A DNA stretch of 64,000 nucleotides from Streptomyces sp. NBC_00654 (GCF_026341775.1 NZ_JAPEOB010000001.1:1736001-1800000); one strand, 5' to 3'. Positions 27,988 to 37,264 are shown, counted from the stretch's first letter. Made by a program: numbers and translations. The notes: generated by a model from the letters alone, not told the origin.

Positions 27988-29286
27988 GTGAAGCGCAAGC
28001 TCATCGCGGCGATCGGCGTCGCGGGCATGTTGGTTTCGATCGCAGCATGTGGTTCGGATGACAAGGCATCGTCCAAGGACCCGAAGGACCGTAAGGAAGA
28101 CCTGACGGTCTGGCTCATGGGTGACGCGCAGTCGACCTGGCCGGAACTGGTCAAGGACGTCAACGCCCAGTTCAAGAAGAAGTACCCCAATGTCACCGTC
28201 AAGGTCCAGTACCAGCAGTGGTCGGACAAGGTGAAGAAGCTCGACACCTCCCTCGGCGGCGACAAGTTCCCGGACGTTGTCGAGCTCGGCAACACCGAGA
28301 CCATGCAGTACATCCTCAATGGTGCGCTCGGCGAGATCGACCCCAAGAAGTACGAGAACTCGGACACCTGGATCAAGGGTCTGAAGGACACGTGCTCCTT
28401 CGAGGGCAAGACCTACTGCGTCCCGTACTACGCCAGTGCCCGTCTGGCTGTCTACAACAAGGACATGCTGAAGGCCGCCACCGGCAGCGACGTCCTCCCG
28501 CAGACCGAGGACGAGTTCCTCAAGGCCATGGACAAGGTCTCGGCCGAGCTGGGCAAGAAGGACAAGCGCGCCTCCTCCCTCTACTTCCCGGGCCGTTACT
28601 GGTACGCGGCGATGTCCTACGTCGCGGCGTACGGCGGCGAGGTCGCCAAGTACGACGAGGGCTCGAAACAGTGGAAGGCCAGCCTCTCCTCGCCCGAGTC
28701 GCAGAAGGGCATCGCCCACTACGTCGACCTGGTCAAGAAGTACAACAAGGCCGACCAGACGAAGGACGAGCAGGACCACGCCAACGTCATGGCCAACGAG
28801 AAGGCCGCGGTCATCTACGGCCAGGCCTGGGAGGCCGGCGGCGTCACCACGGGCGAGAACGGCAACCCGAAGCTCGACGGCAAGATCGCCACGGCCGGTA
28901 TGCCCGGCCCGGAGGGCAAGGCGCTCCCGTCCTTCATCGGCGGCTCCGACCTCGCGACGATCTCCAAGTCCAAGGTCCAGGACCTCGGCGAGGAGTGGAT
29001 CTCCCTCTTCACGAACGCGAAGTCGATGGACGTCCTCGCGTCGAAGAACATCCTCCCCAACAACGAGAAGCAGCTTGAGCCGCTGAAGGCCAAGCCGGAG
29101 ACGGCCCCCATCGCCAACGCGGTGCCGGACGCCTGGTTCACGCCGATCGCCCCGGGCTGGGCCTCGGTCGAGAAGGAGGAGATCCTCGAGAACCTCCTCC
29201 TGGACATCCTCAAGGGCACGTCGGTCGCCGACGCGGCCAAGAAGGCCGACGAGAAGATCGACGCCCTGATCAACAAGAAGGCCTAG
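27988..29286 (+). CDS. dasA: N,N'-diacetylchitobiose-binding lipoprotein DasA
   Basis: Family-1 (sugar) solute-binding lipoprotein of 432 residues. The signal peptide ends with lipobox IAAC (Cys21). The mature part is unusually lysine-rich and shows the sugar-binding-protein motif PDVVELGNTETMQYILNGAL. GTG 27988 follows GAGGAGGG. It is the first gene of dasABC, importing chitobiose with an unlinked ATPase (MsiK in Streptomyces); no ATPase gene is encoded here. A hairpin follows in the 273-bp gap before dasB. Confidence 0.95.
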   Translation: MKRKLIAAIGVAGMLVSIAACGSDDKASSKDPKDRKEDLTVWLMGDAQSTWPELVKDVNAQFKKKYPNVTVKVQYQQWSDKVKKLDTSLGGDKFPDVVELGNTETMQYILNGALGEIDPKKYENSDTWIKGLKDTCSFEGKTYCVPYYASARLAVYNKDMLKAATGSDVLPQTEDEFLKAMDKVSAELGKKDKRASSLYFPGRYWYAAMSYVAAYGGEVAKYDEGSKQWKASLSSPESQKGIAHYVDLVKKYNKADQTKDEQDHANVMANEKAAVIYGQAWEAGGVTTGENGNPKLDGKIATAGMPGPEGKALPSFIGGSDLATISKSKVQDLGEEWISLFTNAKSMDVLASKNILPNNEKQLEPLKAKPETAPIANAVPDAWFTPIAPGWASVEKEEILENLLLDILKGTSVADAAKKADEKIDALINKKA

Positions 29287-29463
29287 GAGCGTCCCTCACC
29301 CGGGGGGTGGGAGAAGGAGCGGGGCCGGGCGCGTGCGGCTGCGAGGCGGAGGACCGAGTCATGGCGGAGCCATGGTGAGCGACGACGACGCCGCGGATGT
29401 GCGTGCCCGGACCCGCGACGCCACCCCCCGGGTGCGGTTCGGTCCGAGTTCTCCGATCGTCAG

Positions 29464-29494
29464 GCGGGGGCCCGGCACTGCGCCGGGCCCCCGC
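29464..29494 (+). terminator. intercistronic hairpin dasA-dasB
   Basis: Perfect 13-bp G/C stem (29464-29476 with 29482-29494) with an ACTGC loop, 177 bp after dasA and 65 bp before dasB. It probably limits read-through or stabilises the dasA message, so that binding protein exceeds permease. Confidence 0.65.
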
Positions 29495-29559
29495 TCCTCA
29501 GCACAAGCACGCCGTGATTTCCGGGGGTTGCCTCGGACCCGCGATGGAAGGTCAGCCAC

Positions 29560-30573
29560 GTGACTGCCGCCGACACCAAGGCCGCCGGGCCACCGGTCTC
29601 CGAACCACGTGATCCCCGATCGACCGGGCCCCGGCTGTCCGAAGAGGACGGCGCCGGGCCCCGCGTACAGAAGAGGAAGCGGAAGAAGGGTGAACTCCTC
29701 CCCTACTTCCTGATCCTCCCGGCGATCGTGGCGATCGCCGCCGTCTATCTCTACCCGCTCGGCAAGACCGTGATCATGTCCTTCCAGGACATGGGCCGGC
29801 GTGAGCTGTGGAGCGGTGAGCCCGCACCATGGGTGGGCCTGAAGCAGTTCACCAACATCCTCGGCGACGACGAGTTCTGGTGGGTCACCTTCCGCACCGT
29901 GGTCTTCATGGCCATCTGCGTGACCCTGACCATGGCCCTCGGCCTCCTCATCTCCCTGCTGATGCGCCGGCTGTCCACCTGGGTCAGGCTCGTGCTGACC
30001 TTCTGCCTGATCGCCGCCTGGTCCATGCCGCTGATGGTCGCGGCCTCGATCTTCCGCTTCATGGCCGACTCCGACTACGGCCTGATCAACACCATGATCG
30101 CCAAGGTCGTGGGCGAGGACTTCCTCGGCCACAACTGGTACCTGGACCCGATCCAGGGCTTCACGATCATCGCCATCCTGGTCGTGTGGGGTGCCATTCC
30201 GTTCGTCGTCGTCACCCTGTACGCCGCACTCACCCAGGTCCCCAAGGAACTGGAAGAGGCCGCCTCGCTCGACGGCGCCTCCGGCTACGGCGTCTACAAG
30301 TACGTCACCTGGCCGGTCATCAAGCCGGTCTTCACCATGGTGGCCACGCTCTCCGTGATCTGGGACTTCAACGTCTTCGGCCAGATCTGGCTGCTGCGCG
30401 GCAACAAGCCCGAGCCGGAGTACGAGACCCTCGGCCTCTACTCCTACTCGAAGGCGTTCGAGTCCACTTCCTTCAGTCAGGGCACCGCGATCGCCCTGAT
30501 CACGGTGCTGCTGCTGTCCGGCGTGGCCGTGTACTACCTGCGCCAGCTCATGAAGACGGGAGAGGTCGAATGA
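29560..30573 (+). CDS. dasB: chitobiose ABC permease DasB
   Basis: MalF-type permease of 337 residues: about 45 basic and disordered N-terminal residues, then six predicted helices. The EAA loop is ELEEAASLDGASGYGVYKYV. Start GTG 29560, with GGAAGG upstream. The stop overlaps the dasC ATG (ATGA). Confidence 0.95.
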   Translation: MTAADTKAAGPPVSEPRDPRSTGPRLSEEDGAGPRVQKRKRKKGELLPYFLILPAIVAIAAVYLYPLGKTVIMSFQDMGRRELWSGEPAPWVGLKQFTNILGDDEFWWVTFRTVVFMAICVTLTMALGLLISLLMRRLSTWVRLVLTFCLIAAWSMPLMVAASIFRFMADSDYGLINTMIAKVVGEDFLGHNWYLDPIQGFTIIAILVVWGAIPFVVVTLYAALTQVPKELEEAASLDGASGYGVYKYVTWPVIKPVFTMVATLSVIWDFNVFGQIWLLRGNKPEPEYETLGLYSYSKAFESTSFSQGTAIALITVLLLSGVAVYYLRQLMKTGEVE

Positions 30574-31430
30574 GCACCACGACCGACACACAGACCCTGC
30601 GGCCGGACCGCAAGCAGAGCAGGATCGGCTTCGACATCCTGGGCCTGGGCATCGCCCTGGTCATGGTCTTCCCGGTCTACTGGCTGGTCATCAGCGCCCT
30701 GCGGCCCAACCGCGAGATCCGCTCGTACGACCAGACGCTGTGGCCCTCGTCGATCACCTTCGACAACTTCGTACGGGCCACCGAACAGCCGAACTTCGGC
30801 ACCGCGATCCAGTCGAGCCTCATCGTCTCGATCACCGCCGTGGTAGGCGGCATGATCATCGCGACCCTGGCGGCACTGGCCATCGGCCGCTTCCGCTTCT
30901 TCGGCCGCAAGGCCCTGGTCCTGATCATGATCCTGGTCCAGATGCTGCCGCCGACGGCGATGCTCATCCCGATCTACGCCCAGCTCAACGCCATGGGCGG
31001 GATCGACGAGTACTGGGGCCTCATCGTCGTCTACCTCGTCTCCACGCTGCCCTTCGCGACGATCATGATCCGCGGCTTCGTGGTGAACATCCCCGTGGAG
31101 CTGGAGGAGTCCGCGATGGTGGACGGCTGCACCCGCTTCGGTGCCTTCCGCCGCGTGATCTTCCCGCTGCTCGCACCCGGCCTCGCCGCCGCGTCGATCT
31201 TCGCGCTGGTCAACGCCTGGAACGAGTACCTCTTCGCGTACATCCTGATCAACGACAACTCCAAGTACACGCTGAACGTCTGGCTGATGACGTTCACGAC
31301 CGAGCGCGGTACCGACTACGGCGCGCTGATGGCGGCGTCGACCATGATCGCCCTGCCGGTCGTCGTGTTCTTCATGTTCATCCAGCGGAAGATGGCCGCT
31401 GGCCTCACTTCCGGCGCCGTGAAGGGATAG
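30570..31430 (+). CDS. dasC: chitobiose ABC permease DasC
   Basis: MalG-type permease of 286 residues with six membrane helices and the EAA loop ELEESAMVDGCTRFGAFRRV. It is coupled to dasB by a 4-base overlap. The GH3 hexosaminidase gene follows 10 bp later, so dasBC and the hydrolase are one transcript. Confidence 0.95.
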   Translation: MSTTTDTQTLRPDRKQSRIGFDILGLGIALVMVFPVYWLVISALRPNREIRSYDQTLWPSSITFDNFVRATEQPNFGTAIQSSLIVSITAVVGGMIIATLAALAIGRFRFFGRKALVLIMILVQMLPPTAMLIPIYAQLNAMGGIDEYWGLIVVYLVSTLPFATIMIRGFVVNIPVELEESAMVDGCTRFGAFRRVIFPLLAPGLAAASIFALVNAWNEYLFAYILINDNSKYTLNVWLMTFTTERGTDYGALMAASTMIALPVVVFFMFIQRKMAAGLTSGAVKG

Positions 31431-31440
31431 TGCGGGCCCC

Positions 31441-32961
31441 ATGACCACCCTCGTTTCCACTACGGACACGCTGACGCGCGACGCGCTCGCCGTCCTCCAG
31501 CCCGGGTTCACCGGCACCACCGCCCCGGACTGGGTCCTGCGCCGGGTCGGTGAAGGGCTCGCCGCCGTCGCGCTGTTCGGCCGCAACATCCAGACGCCCG
31601 AGCAGGTCGCCGCCCTCACCGCCCAGCTGCGGGCCGAGCGCGAGGACGTCCTCGTCGCGATCGACGAGGAAGGCGGTGACGTCACCCGGCTGGAGGTCCG
31701 GCAGGGTTCCTCGTTCCCCGGCAACCTCGCCCTCGGCGCGGTCGACGATGTGCACCTGACCCGGGACGTCGCCCAGGAGCTCGGCCGCCGGCTCGCCGAG
31801 TGCGGCGTCAACCTCAACTGGGCGCCGTCCGCCGACGCCAACTCCGACCCGGGCAACCCGGTCATCGGCGTCCGCTCCTTCGGGGCCGACCCTCGCCTCG
31901 TCGCCCGGCACACGGCCGCGTACATCGAGGGCCTCCAGGCCGCCGGTGTCGCCGCCTGCACCAAGCACTTCCCCGGGCACGGCGACACCGCGGTCGACTC
32001 GCACCACGCGATGCCCCGCATCGACGTGGACCTCGAAACCCTGCACGCCCGTGAGCTGGTGCCCTTCCGGGCGGCCATCGCGGCGGGCTCCAAGTCCGTG
32101 ATGACGGCGCACATCCTGCTGGCCGCGCTGGACTCCGAGCGTCCCGCGACCATCAGCCCGCAGATCCTCACCGGTCTGCTGCGCGAGGAGCTCGGCTACG
32201 ACGGCCTGATCGTCACCGACGCCGTGGAGATGCAGGCCATCGCCTCGACGTACGGCATAGCCCGCGGCTCCGTCCTCGCGATAGCCGCGGGTGCCGACGC
32301 CCTGTGCGTCGGCGGCGGGCTGGAGGACGAGCCCACGGTCCTGCTGCTGCGCGACGCGCTGGTCGAGGCGGTACGCAGCGGTGAACTGCCCGAGGAGCGG
32401 CTCGCCGACGCCGCGGCCCGGGTACGCGCACTCGCGTCCTGGACGCAGAGCGCGCGGGGGGCTGTCCCGGAGCCGGGCGCGGCAGCGCAGGAGGGGATCG
32501 CGCCCGGCACCGGAGTCAGCACCGACATCGGGCTGGTGGCGGCCCGCCGCGCGGTCCAGGTGACCGGCACGGCCGAGCGGCTCACCGGGCCGGCCTATGT
32601 GGCCGAGTTCAACCCGGCGCCCAACATCGCGGTCGGCAACGAGACCCCGTGGGGCCTCGCCGCCGACCTGGGCCGGCTGCTGCCCGGTACCGAGAGCGGT
32701 ACCTACGGCAGCGACAGCACGACGGCGGCGGCCGACGTGCTGGGCGCGGCGGGGGAGCGGCGCATCGTCGCCGTCGTCCGTGACGCCCACCGGCACGCCT
32801 GGATGGCCGAGGCCCTCGACGCGCTGGTGGCGGCACGTCCCGACACGATCGTGGTCGAGATGGGTCTTCCCCAGTCGGAGCCGAGGGGATCGTTGTACGT
32901 GGCCACCCACGGTGCCGCACGGGTCTGCGGCCTGGCGGCGGCGGAGGCCATCACCGCCTGA
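31441..32961 (+). CDS. dasD: GH3 beta-N-acetylglucosaminidase (DasD-like)
   Basis: Glycoside hydrolase family 3 enzyme of 506 residues that should split imported chitobiose to GlcNAc in the cytoplasm; no signal peptide is present. The NagZ-type catalytic Asp/His loop KHFPGHGDTAVDSHHAMP and the nucleophile region GLIVTDAVEMQAI are intact. A C-terminal domain (about 370-506) follows an Ala/Pro linker. It lies 10 bp after dasC. Confidence 0.92.
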   Translation: MTTLVSTTDTLTRDALAVLQPGFTGTTAPDWVLRRVGEGLAAVALFGRNIQTPEQVAALTAQLRAEREDVLVAIDEEGGDVTRLEVRQGSSFPGNLALGAVDDVHLTRDVAQELGRRLAECGVNLNWAPSADANSDPGNPVIGVRSFGADPRLVARHTAAYIEGLQAAGVAACTKHFPGHGDTAVDSHHAMPRIDVDLETLHARELVPFRAAIAAGSKSVMTAHILLAALDSERPATISPQILTGLLREELGYDGLIVTDAVEMQAIASTYGIARGSVLAIAAGADALCVGGGLEDEPTVLLLRDALVEAVRSGELPEERLADAAARVRALASWTQSARGAVPEPGAAAQEGIAPGTGVSTDIGLVAARRAVQVTGTAERLTGPAYVAEFNPAPNIAVGNETPWGLAADLGRLLPGTESGTYGSDSTTAAADVLGAAGERRIVAVVRDAHRHAWMAEALDALVAARPDTIVVEMGLPQSEPRGSLYVATHGAARVCGLAAAEAITA

Positions 32962-33022
32962 CCGCACCACCGGATCCGGCCCGTCCGGCGATCGAGGACC
33001 GCACCTCTCGCCGGACGGGCGT

Positions 33023-33072
33023 CGTACGACGGAGGGCCGGACACCACAGGGTGTCCGGCCCTCCGTCGTACG
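33023..33072. terminator. bidirectional terminator between dasD and nagB
   Basis: A 23-bp perfect stem (33023-33045 with 33050-33072) with an ACAG loop and TTT on the plus side lies between convergent genes. Confidence 0.88.
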
Positions 33073-33084
33073 TTTCCGCGGGTT

Positions 33085-33870
33085 CTAGATGCCCTGCCAC
33101 TGCGGCTTCGCCGCGAACGTGGCGCGGAAGTAGTCCGCCAGCTTCAGCTTCGACGCGGCGGCCTCGTCGACCACCACCGTCGCGTGCGGGTGCAACTGGA
33201 GTGCGGAGGCGGGCACGATCGAGGCGACCGGTCCCTCCACCGTCTGCGCGATGGCCTCGGCCTTGCCCTCACCGGTGGCCAGCAGGATCGGGTGCCGGGA
33301 GTCCAGGATCGTGCCGATGCCCTGGGTGATCACGTGGTGCGGCACCTGGGAGATGTCGTTGTCGAAGAAGCGCGCGTTGTCGACCCGGGTCTGCTCGGTC
33401 AGCGTCTTGATCCGGGTGCGGGAGGCCAGTGAGGAGCACGGCTCGTTGAAGCCTATGTGGCCGTCGGTGCCGATGCCGAGCAGCTGGAGGTCGACCCCGC
33501 CGGCCGCCGCCAGCGCCTTGTCGTACGCCTCGCAGGCGGCCTGGACGTCCTCGGCGGAGCCGTCGGGGCCCATGAAGGACGCCTCGGAGAGCCCGAGCGG
33601 CTCGACGACCTCGCGCAGCACCACGGAGCGGTACGACTCCGGGTGGCCCGCGGGCAGGCCGACGTACTCGTCCAGCTGGCAGATGCGGGCGCGCGAGGCG
33701 TCCACCGCACCGGAGCGGACGCCGGCCGCCAGCGCCTGGTAGATGGGCAGCGGGGTGGAGCCGGTGGCAACGCCGAGCAGGGCGTCGGGCTTGCGGCTCA
33801 GCAGGGCGCCGATGGCCTCCGCGATGAGTTCGCCGCCTGCCTTGGCATCCGGGACGATGACAACTTCCAC
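33085..33870 (-). CDS. nagB: glucosamine-6-phosphate deaminase
   Basis: Aldose-ketose isomerase/deaminase of 261 residues turning GlcN-6-P into fructose-6-P and ammonia. Family motifs are LGVATGSTPLPIYQAL, CQLDEYVGLP, GIGTDGHIGFNEP and the allosteric-site region DSRHPILLATGEGKAEA. Start GTG 33870. A dre-like palindrome 35 bp upstream places it under DasR. Since GlcN-6-P inactivates DasR, NagB also sets the inducer level. Confidence 0.95.
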   Translation of the reverse strand: MEVVIVPDAKAGGELIAEAIGALLSRKPDALLGVATGSTPLPIYQALAAGVRSGAVDASRARICQLDEYVGLPAGHPESYRSVVLREVVEPLGLSEASFMGPDGSAEDVQAACEAYDKALAAAGGVDLQLLGIGTDGHIGFNEPCSSLASRTRIKTLTEQTRVDNARFFDNDISQVPHHVITQGIGTILDSRHPILLATGEGKAEAIAQTVEGPVASIVPASALQLHPHATVVVDEAAASKLKLADYFRATFAAKPQWQGI

Positions 33871-33904
33871 GCTGTGCCTGCCGATCTGAAGAGTGGTGGA
33901 GTCA

Positions 33905-33920
33905 TGTGGTATAGACCAAT
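33905..33920 (-). promoter_or_regulatory. DasR-responsive element (dre) of nagB
   Basis: Read on the plus strand, TGTGGTATAGACCAAT keeps TGGT-N-TAGACCA of the consensus (12 of 16). It lies 35 bp upstream of the nagB start and about 150 bp upstream of the divergent SIS-domain gene. Confidence 0.82.
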
Positions 33921-34068
33921 CAAACTCCCAATCTAGCAGAACCCGGCAGCCGTCAGGTGAACCGTTCATCCCTTGGTCCTCCCGCTGATACGTCCGACGG
34001 TCCGCTGGCGGGTCCCCCCGGCACCGTGGTCGACTTGTCCGAAACGACGACACCGCAGGGAGGCACCC

Positions 34069-35148
34069 ATGTCCGCCACCTTCTCGGCCGGGCGGAACGG
34101 CCGCGGCGAGCACCCCGGCCGGATCATGTCCGGCGAAATGGCCGAGCAGCCCGGGATGCTGCGGCGCATCCTCGACCGGGGTGCCGCCGGGATCCGTGAG
34201 GTGGCCGCGGAGATCGCCGCCAGGAAGCCCCGCTTCGTCCTGCTCACGGCGCGCGGTACGTCCGACAACGCGGCGCTGTACGCGAAGTACCTGCTGGAGA
34301 TCCGGCTCGGCCTGCCCTGCGGCCTGGCGTCGATGTCCACCACGACGGCGTACGGGGCCAAGCCCGACCTCACCGACGTCCTGGTGATCACCATCAGTCA
34401 GTCGGGCGGCTCGCCCGACCTGGTGGCCTCCACGAAGGCGGCCCGGGAGGCCGGGGCGGTCACCCTCGCCGTCACCAACAACCCGGACTCCGCGCTGGCC
34501 GCGGTCTCCGAGTACCACATCGACATCCTCGCGGGCCCGGAGAAGGCGCTCCCGGCCACCAAGACGTACACCGCCTCCCTGCTGTCCCTCTATCTCTTCG
34601 TGGAGGGTCTGCGCGGCGGTGACGGCTCCGCCGCCGCCGTCCTGCCCGAGCTCGCCGAGGCGATCCTGGGGCGCGGGGACGAGGTCAGGTCGCTGGCCTC
34701 GCGCTACCGCTTCGCCGAGCGCATGGTCATCACCTCGCGCGGCTACGGCTACCCGACGGCCAAGGAGGCGGCCCTGAAGCTGATGGAGACCAGTTACATC
34801 CCCGCGCTCTCCTACTCCGGCGCCGATCTCCTGCACGGCCCGCTCGCGATGGTCGACAACATCTCCCCGGTGATCGCGGTCGTCACCGACGGACGGGGCG
34901 GCGAGGCCCTCCAGCCGGTCCTGGACCGGCTGCGCGGACGCGGCGCCGACCTCTTCGTGGTGGGTCCGAAGGCGCAGGTGGACGCGGCCTCCGCGGGCTT
35001 CGTGCTGCCGGCGGCGGGGGTGCCGGAGGAACTCCAGCCGATCCTGGAGATCCTGCCGCTCCAGATGCTCGCGTACGAGGTGACCATCGCCCGCGGCCAG
35101 GACCCGGACGCGCCACGCGCTCTGGCCAAGGTCACCGAGACCCGCTGA
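34069..35148 (+). CDS. SIS-domain sugar-phosphate isomerase/deaminase (GlmS-C-like)
   Basis: Protein of 359 residues with two SIS domains (about 25-170 and 195-340), resembling the isomerase half of glucosamine-6-phosphate synthase without the glutaminase domain. Motifs RGTSDNAALYAKYLLE, SQSGGSPDLVAS, SRGYGYPTAKEAALKLMET and the closing LAKVTETR are visible. ATG 34069 follows GGGAGG. It is divergent from nagB, so a second GlcN-6-P deaminase/isomerase role is likely but unproven. Confidence 0.88.
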   Translation: MSATFSAGRNGRGEHPGRIMSGEMAEQPGMLRRILDRGAAGIREVAAEIAARKPRFVLLTARGTSDNAALYAKYLLEIRLGLPCGLASMSTTTAYGAKPDLTDVLVITISQSGGSPDLVASTKAAREAGAVTLAVTNNPDSALAAVSEYHIDILAGPEKALPATKTYTASLLSLYLFVEGLRGGDGSAAAVLPELAEAILGRGDEVRSLASRYRFAERMVITSRGYGYPTAKEAALKLMETSYIPALSYSGADLLHGPLAMVDNISPVIAVVTDGRGGEALQPVLDRLRGRGADLFVVGPKAQVDAASAGFVLPAAGVPEELQPILEILPLQMLAYEVTIARGQDPDAPRALAKVTETR

Positions 35149-35311
35149 CGGGGCGAGGAGGCCACCGGCGGGGGAGCGGCGGCCCGTCGCGGGGCGGCGT
35201 CCGCCCCCGGGGCGGCGTCCGCCCCCGGGAACACCCGCGGGCCGCGGCGCCGGGACGGGACCCTCAGCCCGTCCGGCACCGCAGCCCGGAGCTACCTGGC
35301 CGGCGGTGTGC

Positions 35312-35336
35312 GGTGCCTCCGGCCACTGGAGGCACC
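35312..35336 (+). terminator. hairpin 1 after the SIS gene
   Basis: GGTGCCTCC and GGAGGCACC form a perfect 9-bp stem with a 7-base loop, within the 414-bp gap 35149-35562. Confidence 0.5.
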
Positions 35337-35372
35337 GGCGCGGTCAGGGCAGAGAGCGCCGGGTGCCTCGTT

Positions 35373-35397
35373 CCGCTCTCCTGTGCGGGGAGAGCGG
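35373..35397 (+). terminator. hairpin 2 after the SIS gene
   Basis: CCGCTCTCC and GGAGAGCGG form a perfect 9-bp stem with a 7-base loop, 19 bp upstream of a dre-like palindrome. Confidence 0.45.
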
Positions 35398-35415
35398 AGG
35401 ACTTGTTGTGAGCAT

Positions 35416-35431
35416 TGTGGACTAGACCAAT
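35416..35431 (+). promoter_or_regulatory. additional dre-like palindrome upstream of the sensor kinase
   Basis: TGTGGACTAGACCAAT keeps TGG..CTAGACCA of the DasR consensus (12 of 16; 13 if G is allowed at position 2). It shares TGTGG-N2-TAGACCAAT with the nagB site. It lies 132 bp before the kinase start and after the SIS-gene hairpins, so the kinase is the natural target. Confidence 0.65.
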
Positions 35432-35562
35432 TGCCTGTGTCTATCCGTAGGACAGACATTTTCCGGCCACACTTCCCCGCCGCACCCCCCGTCCCGCGGT
35501 GGCACGGAGCGGGGGCCCGATCGGTTCGGTACCTCTCGGTATCCACAGGTACGCTCGCACCC

Positions 35563-37038
35563 GTGCCCTCCATGAACGACCTCGTCCGCCAGCACACAGC
35601 CCTGAGTGACACCGACCTCGAGTGGCTGCATCTGCTGGTCTCGGAGTGGCAGCTGCTCTCCGACCTGTCCTTCGCCGACCTCGTCCTGTGGGTTCCGACC
35701 CGCGACGGGACCCGCTATGTCTCCGTGGCGCAGATGCGGCCCAACACCGGCCCCACCTCCTACCAGGACGACATGGTCGGCCACCTGGTGCCGCGCGGGC
35801 GCCGTCCGCTGCTGGACGCCGCCCTGGACGAGGGCCGGATCGTGCGCGAGGGCGACCCGGAGTGGCGCGAGGAGGTGCCGGTACGGGTCGAGTCCATCCC
35901 CGTACGCCGTGAGGGGCGGGTGCTCGGTGTCATCGCGCGCAATACCAATCTCCTCACCGTGCGCACGCCCTCCCGGCTGGAACTCACCTACCTCCAGTCC
36001 GCCTCCGACCTGGCCCAGATGATCGCCGCCGGGGCCTTCCCCTTCCCCGGCCAGCAGGTCGACATGGACGCGTCCCCGCGCGTCGGCGACGGCCTGATCA
36101 GGCTCGACGCCGACGGGGTCGTGCAGTACGCCAGCCCCAACGGCCTGTCCGCGTACCACCGTCTGGGGCTCGCCTCCGACCTCGTCGGCCACCACCTCGG
36201 TACCACCACGGCCGAGCTCGCCCCGTCCCGGGGGCCGGTGGACGAGGCCCTGGTCAAGGTGGCCAGCGGCTACGCGCCCCGCGAGTTCGAGGTCGAGTGC
36301 GCCGGGGGTGTCATCCAGCTGCGGGCCATTCCGCTCAAACCCAAAGGTGTGCGCATCGGTTCGCTGGTCCTGCTGCGGGACGTCACCGAACTGCGCCGCC
36401 GCGAGCGCGAGTTGATCACCAAGGACGCCACCATCCGGGAGATCCACCACCGGGTGAAGAACAACCTCCAGACCGTGGCCGCCCTGTTGCGTCTCCAGGC
36501 CCGCCGGATGGACTCGGAGCAGGGCCGCGAGGCGCTCAATGAAGCGGTACGGAGGGTCGGTTCGATCGCGATCGTCCATGAGACGCTGTCCCAGAATCTG
36601 GACGAGCGGGTCGAGTTCGACGAGATCGCCGACCGGGTCATCGCGATGGTCGCCGAGATCTCCCCCGGCAAGGTCACCTGCCGCCGGACGGGGCGCTTCG
36701 GCATCCTTGACGCGGAAGTGGCCACTCCGCTCTCGATGGTCCTCACCGAGGTGCTGCAGAACGCCCTGGAGCACGCCTTCACGGTGGCCGAGCGCGGCAC
36801 GGTGGACGTCTCCGCCGTCCGGGGCGGCTCGCCCACCGAGGGGCGGCTGCTGATCACGGTCACCGACGACGGGCGCGGTCTGCCCGAGGGGTTCGACCCG
36901 CAGCGGGCCGGCAACCTGGGACTCCAGATCGTACGGACCCTGGTGGAGGGTGAGCTGGGCGGAACCTTCGGGATGCTTCCTGGGCCCGAGCGCGGCACCC
37001 GGGTGGTGCTGGACCTCCCGGTCCGCAACGAGAAATAG
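35563..37038 (+). CDS. PdtaS-type sensor histidine kinase (GAF-PAS-HisKA_2)
   Basis: Soluble histidine kinase of about 491 residues with no membrane segment: GAF-like domain (1-155), PAS domain (165-280), HisKA_2 dimerisation helix with the phospho-histidine in EIHHRVKNNLQTVAALL (about residue 295), then an HWE/HATPase_c domain (VLTEVLQNALEHAF, TDDGRGLPEGFD, GNLGLQIVRTL). This is the PdtaS architecture, whose partner PdtaR is an ANTAR RNA-binding antiterminator; no such gene is in this window. GTG 35563 or ATG 35572 may start it. Confidence 0.9.
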   Translation: MPSMNDLVRQHTALSDTDLEWLHLLVSEWQLLSDLSFADLVLWVPTRDGTRYVSVAQMRPNTGPTSYQDDMVGHLVPRGRRPLLDAALDEGRIVREGDPEWREEVPVRVESIPVRREGRVLGVIARNTNLLTVRTPSRLELTYLQSASDLAQMIAAGAFPFPGQQVDMDASPRVGDGLIRLDADGVVQYASPNGLSAYHRLGLASDLVGHHLGTTTAELAPSRGPVDEALVKVASGYAPREFEVECAGGVIQLRAIPLKPKGVRIGSLVLLRDVTELRRRERELITKDATIREIHHRVKNNLQTVAALLRLQARRMDSEQGREALNEAVRRVGSIAIVHETLSQNLDERVEFDEIADRVIAMVAEISPGKVTCRRTGRFGILDAEVATPLSMVLTEVLQNALEHAFTVAERGTVDVSAVRGGSPTEGRLLITVTDDGRGLPEGFDPQRAGNLGLQIVRTLVEGELGGTFGMLPGPERGTRVVLDLPVRNEK

Positions 37039-37116
37039 ACGAGACGCGGGCGGGGAGCGGGCGGGGAGCGGCAGCCGGGGCGACGGACCGGCTGTGCGCG
37101 ACCGGCACAGCACAGC

Positions 37117-37146
37117 GGGCCCGGACCGTGGTAACGGTCCGGGCCC
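37117..37146. terminator. terminator between sensor kinase and wblE
   Basis: 13-bp perfect stem (37117-37129 with 37134-37146) with a GGTA loop between convergent genes. Confidence 0.7.
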
Positions 37147-37264
37147 ACTGTGTAGTGCTCACGTTGCGATGCGCTTCGGGGGTACTGCGCGCTGCGACTC
37201 GAAGGCGGGGCTGTGCGTACGCTCTGTACGCGCCGCCGGGCTGGGGCTCGTCGCGGGGGGTCGA

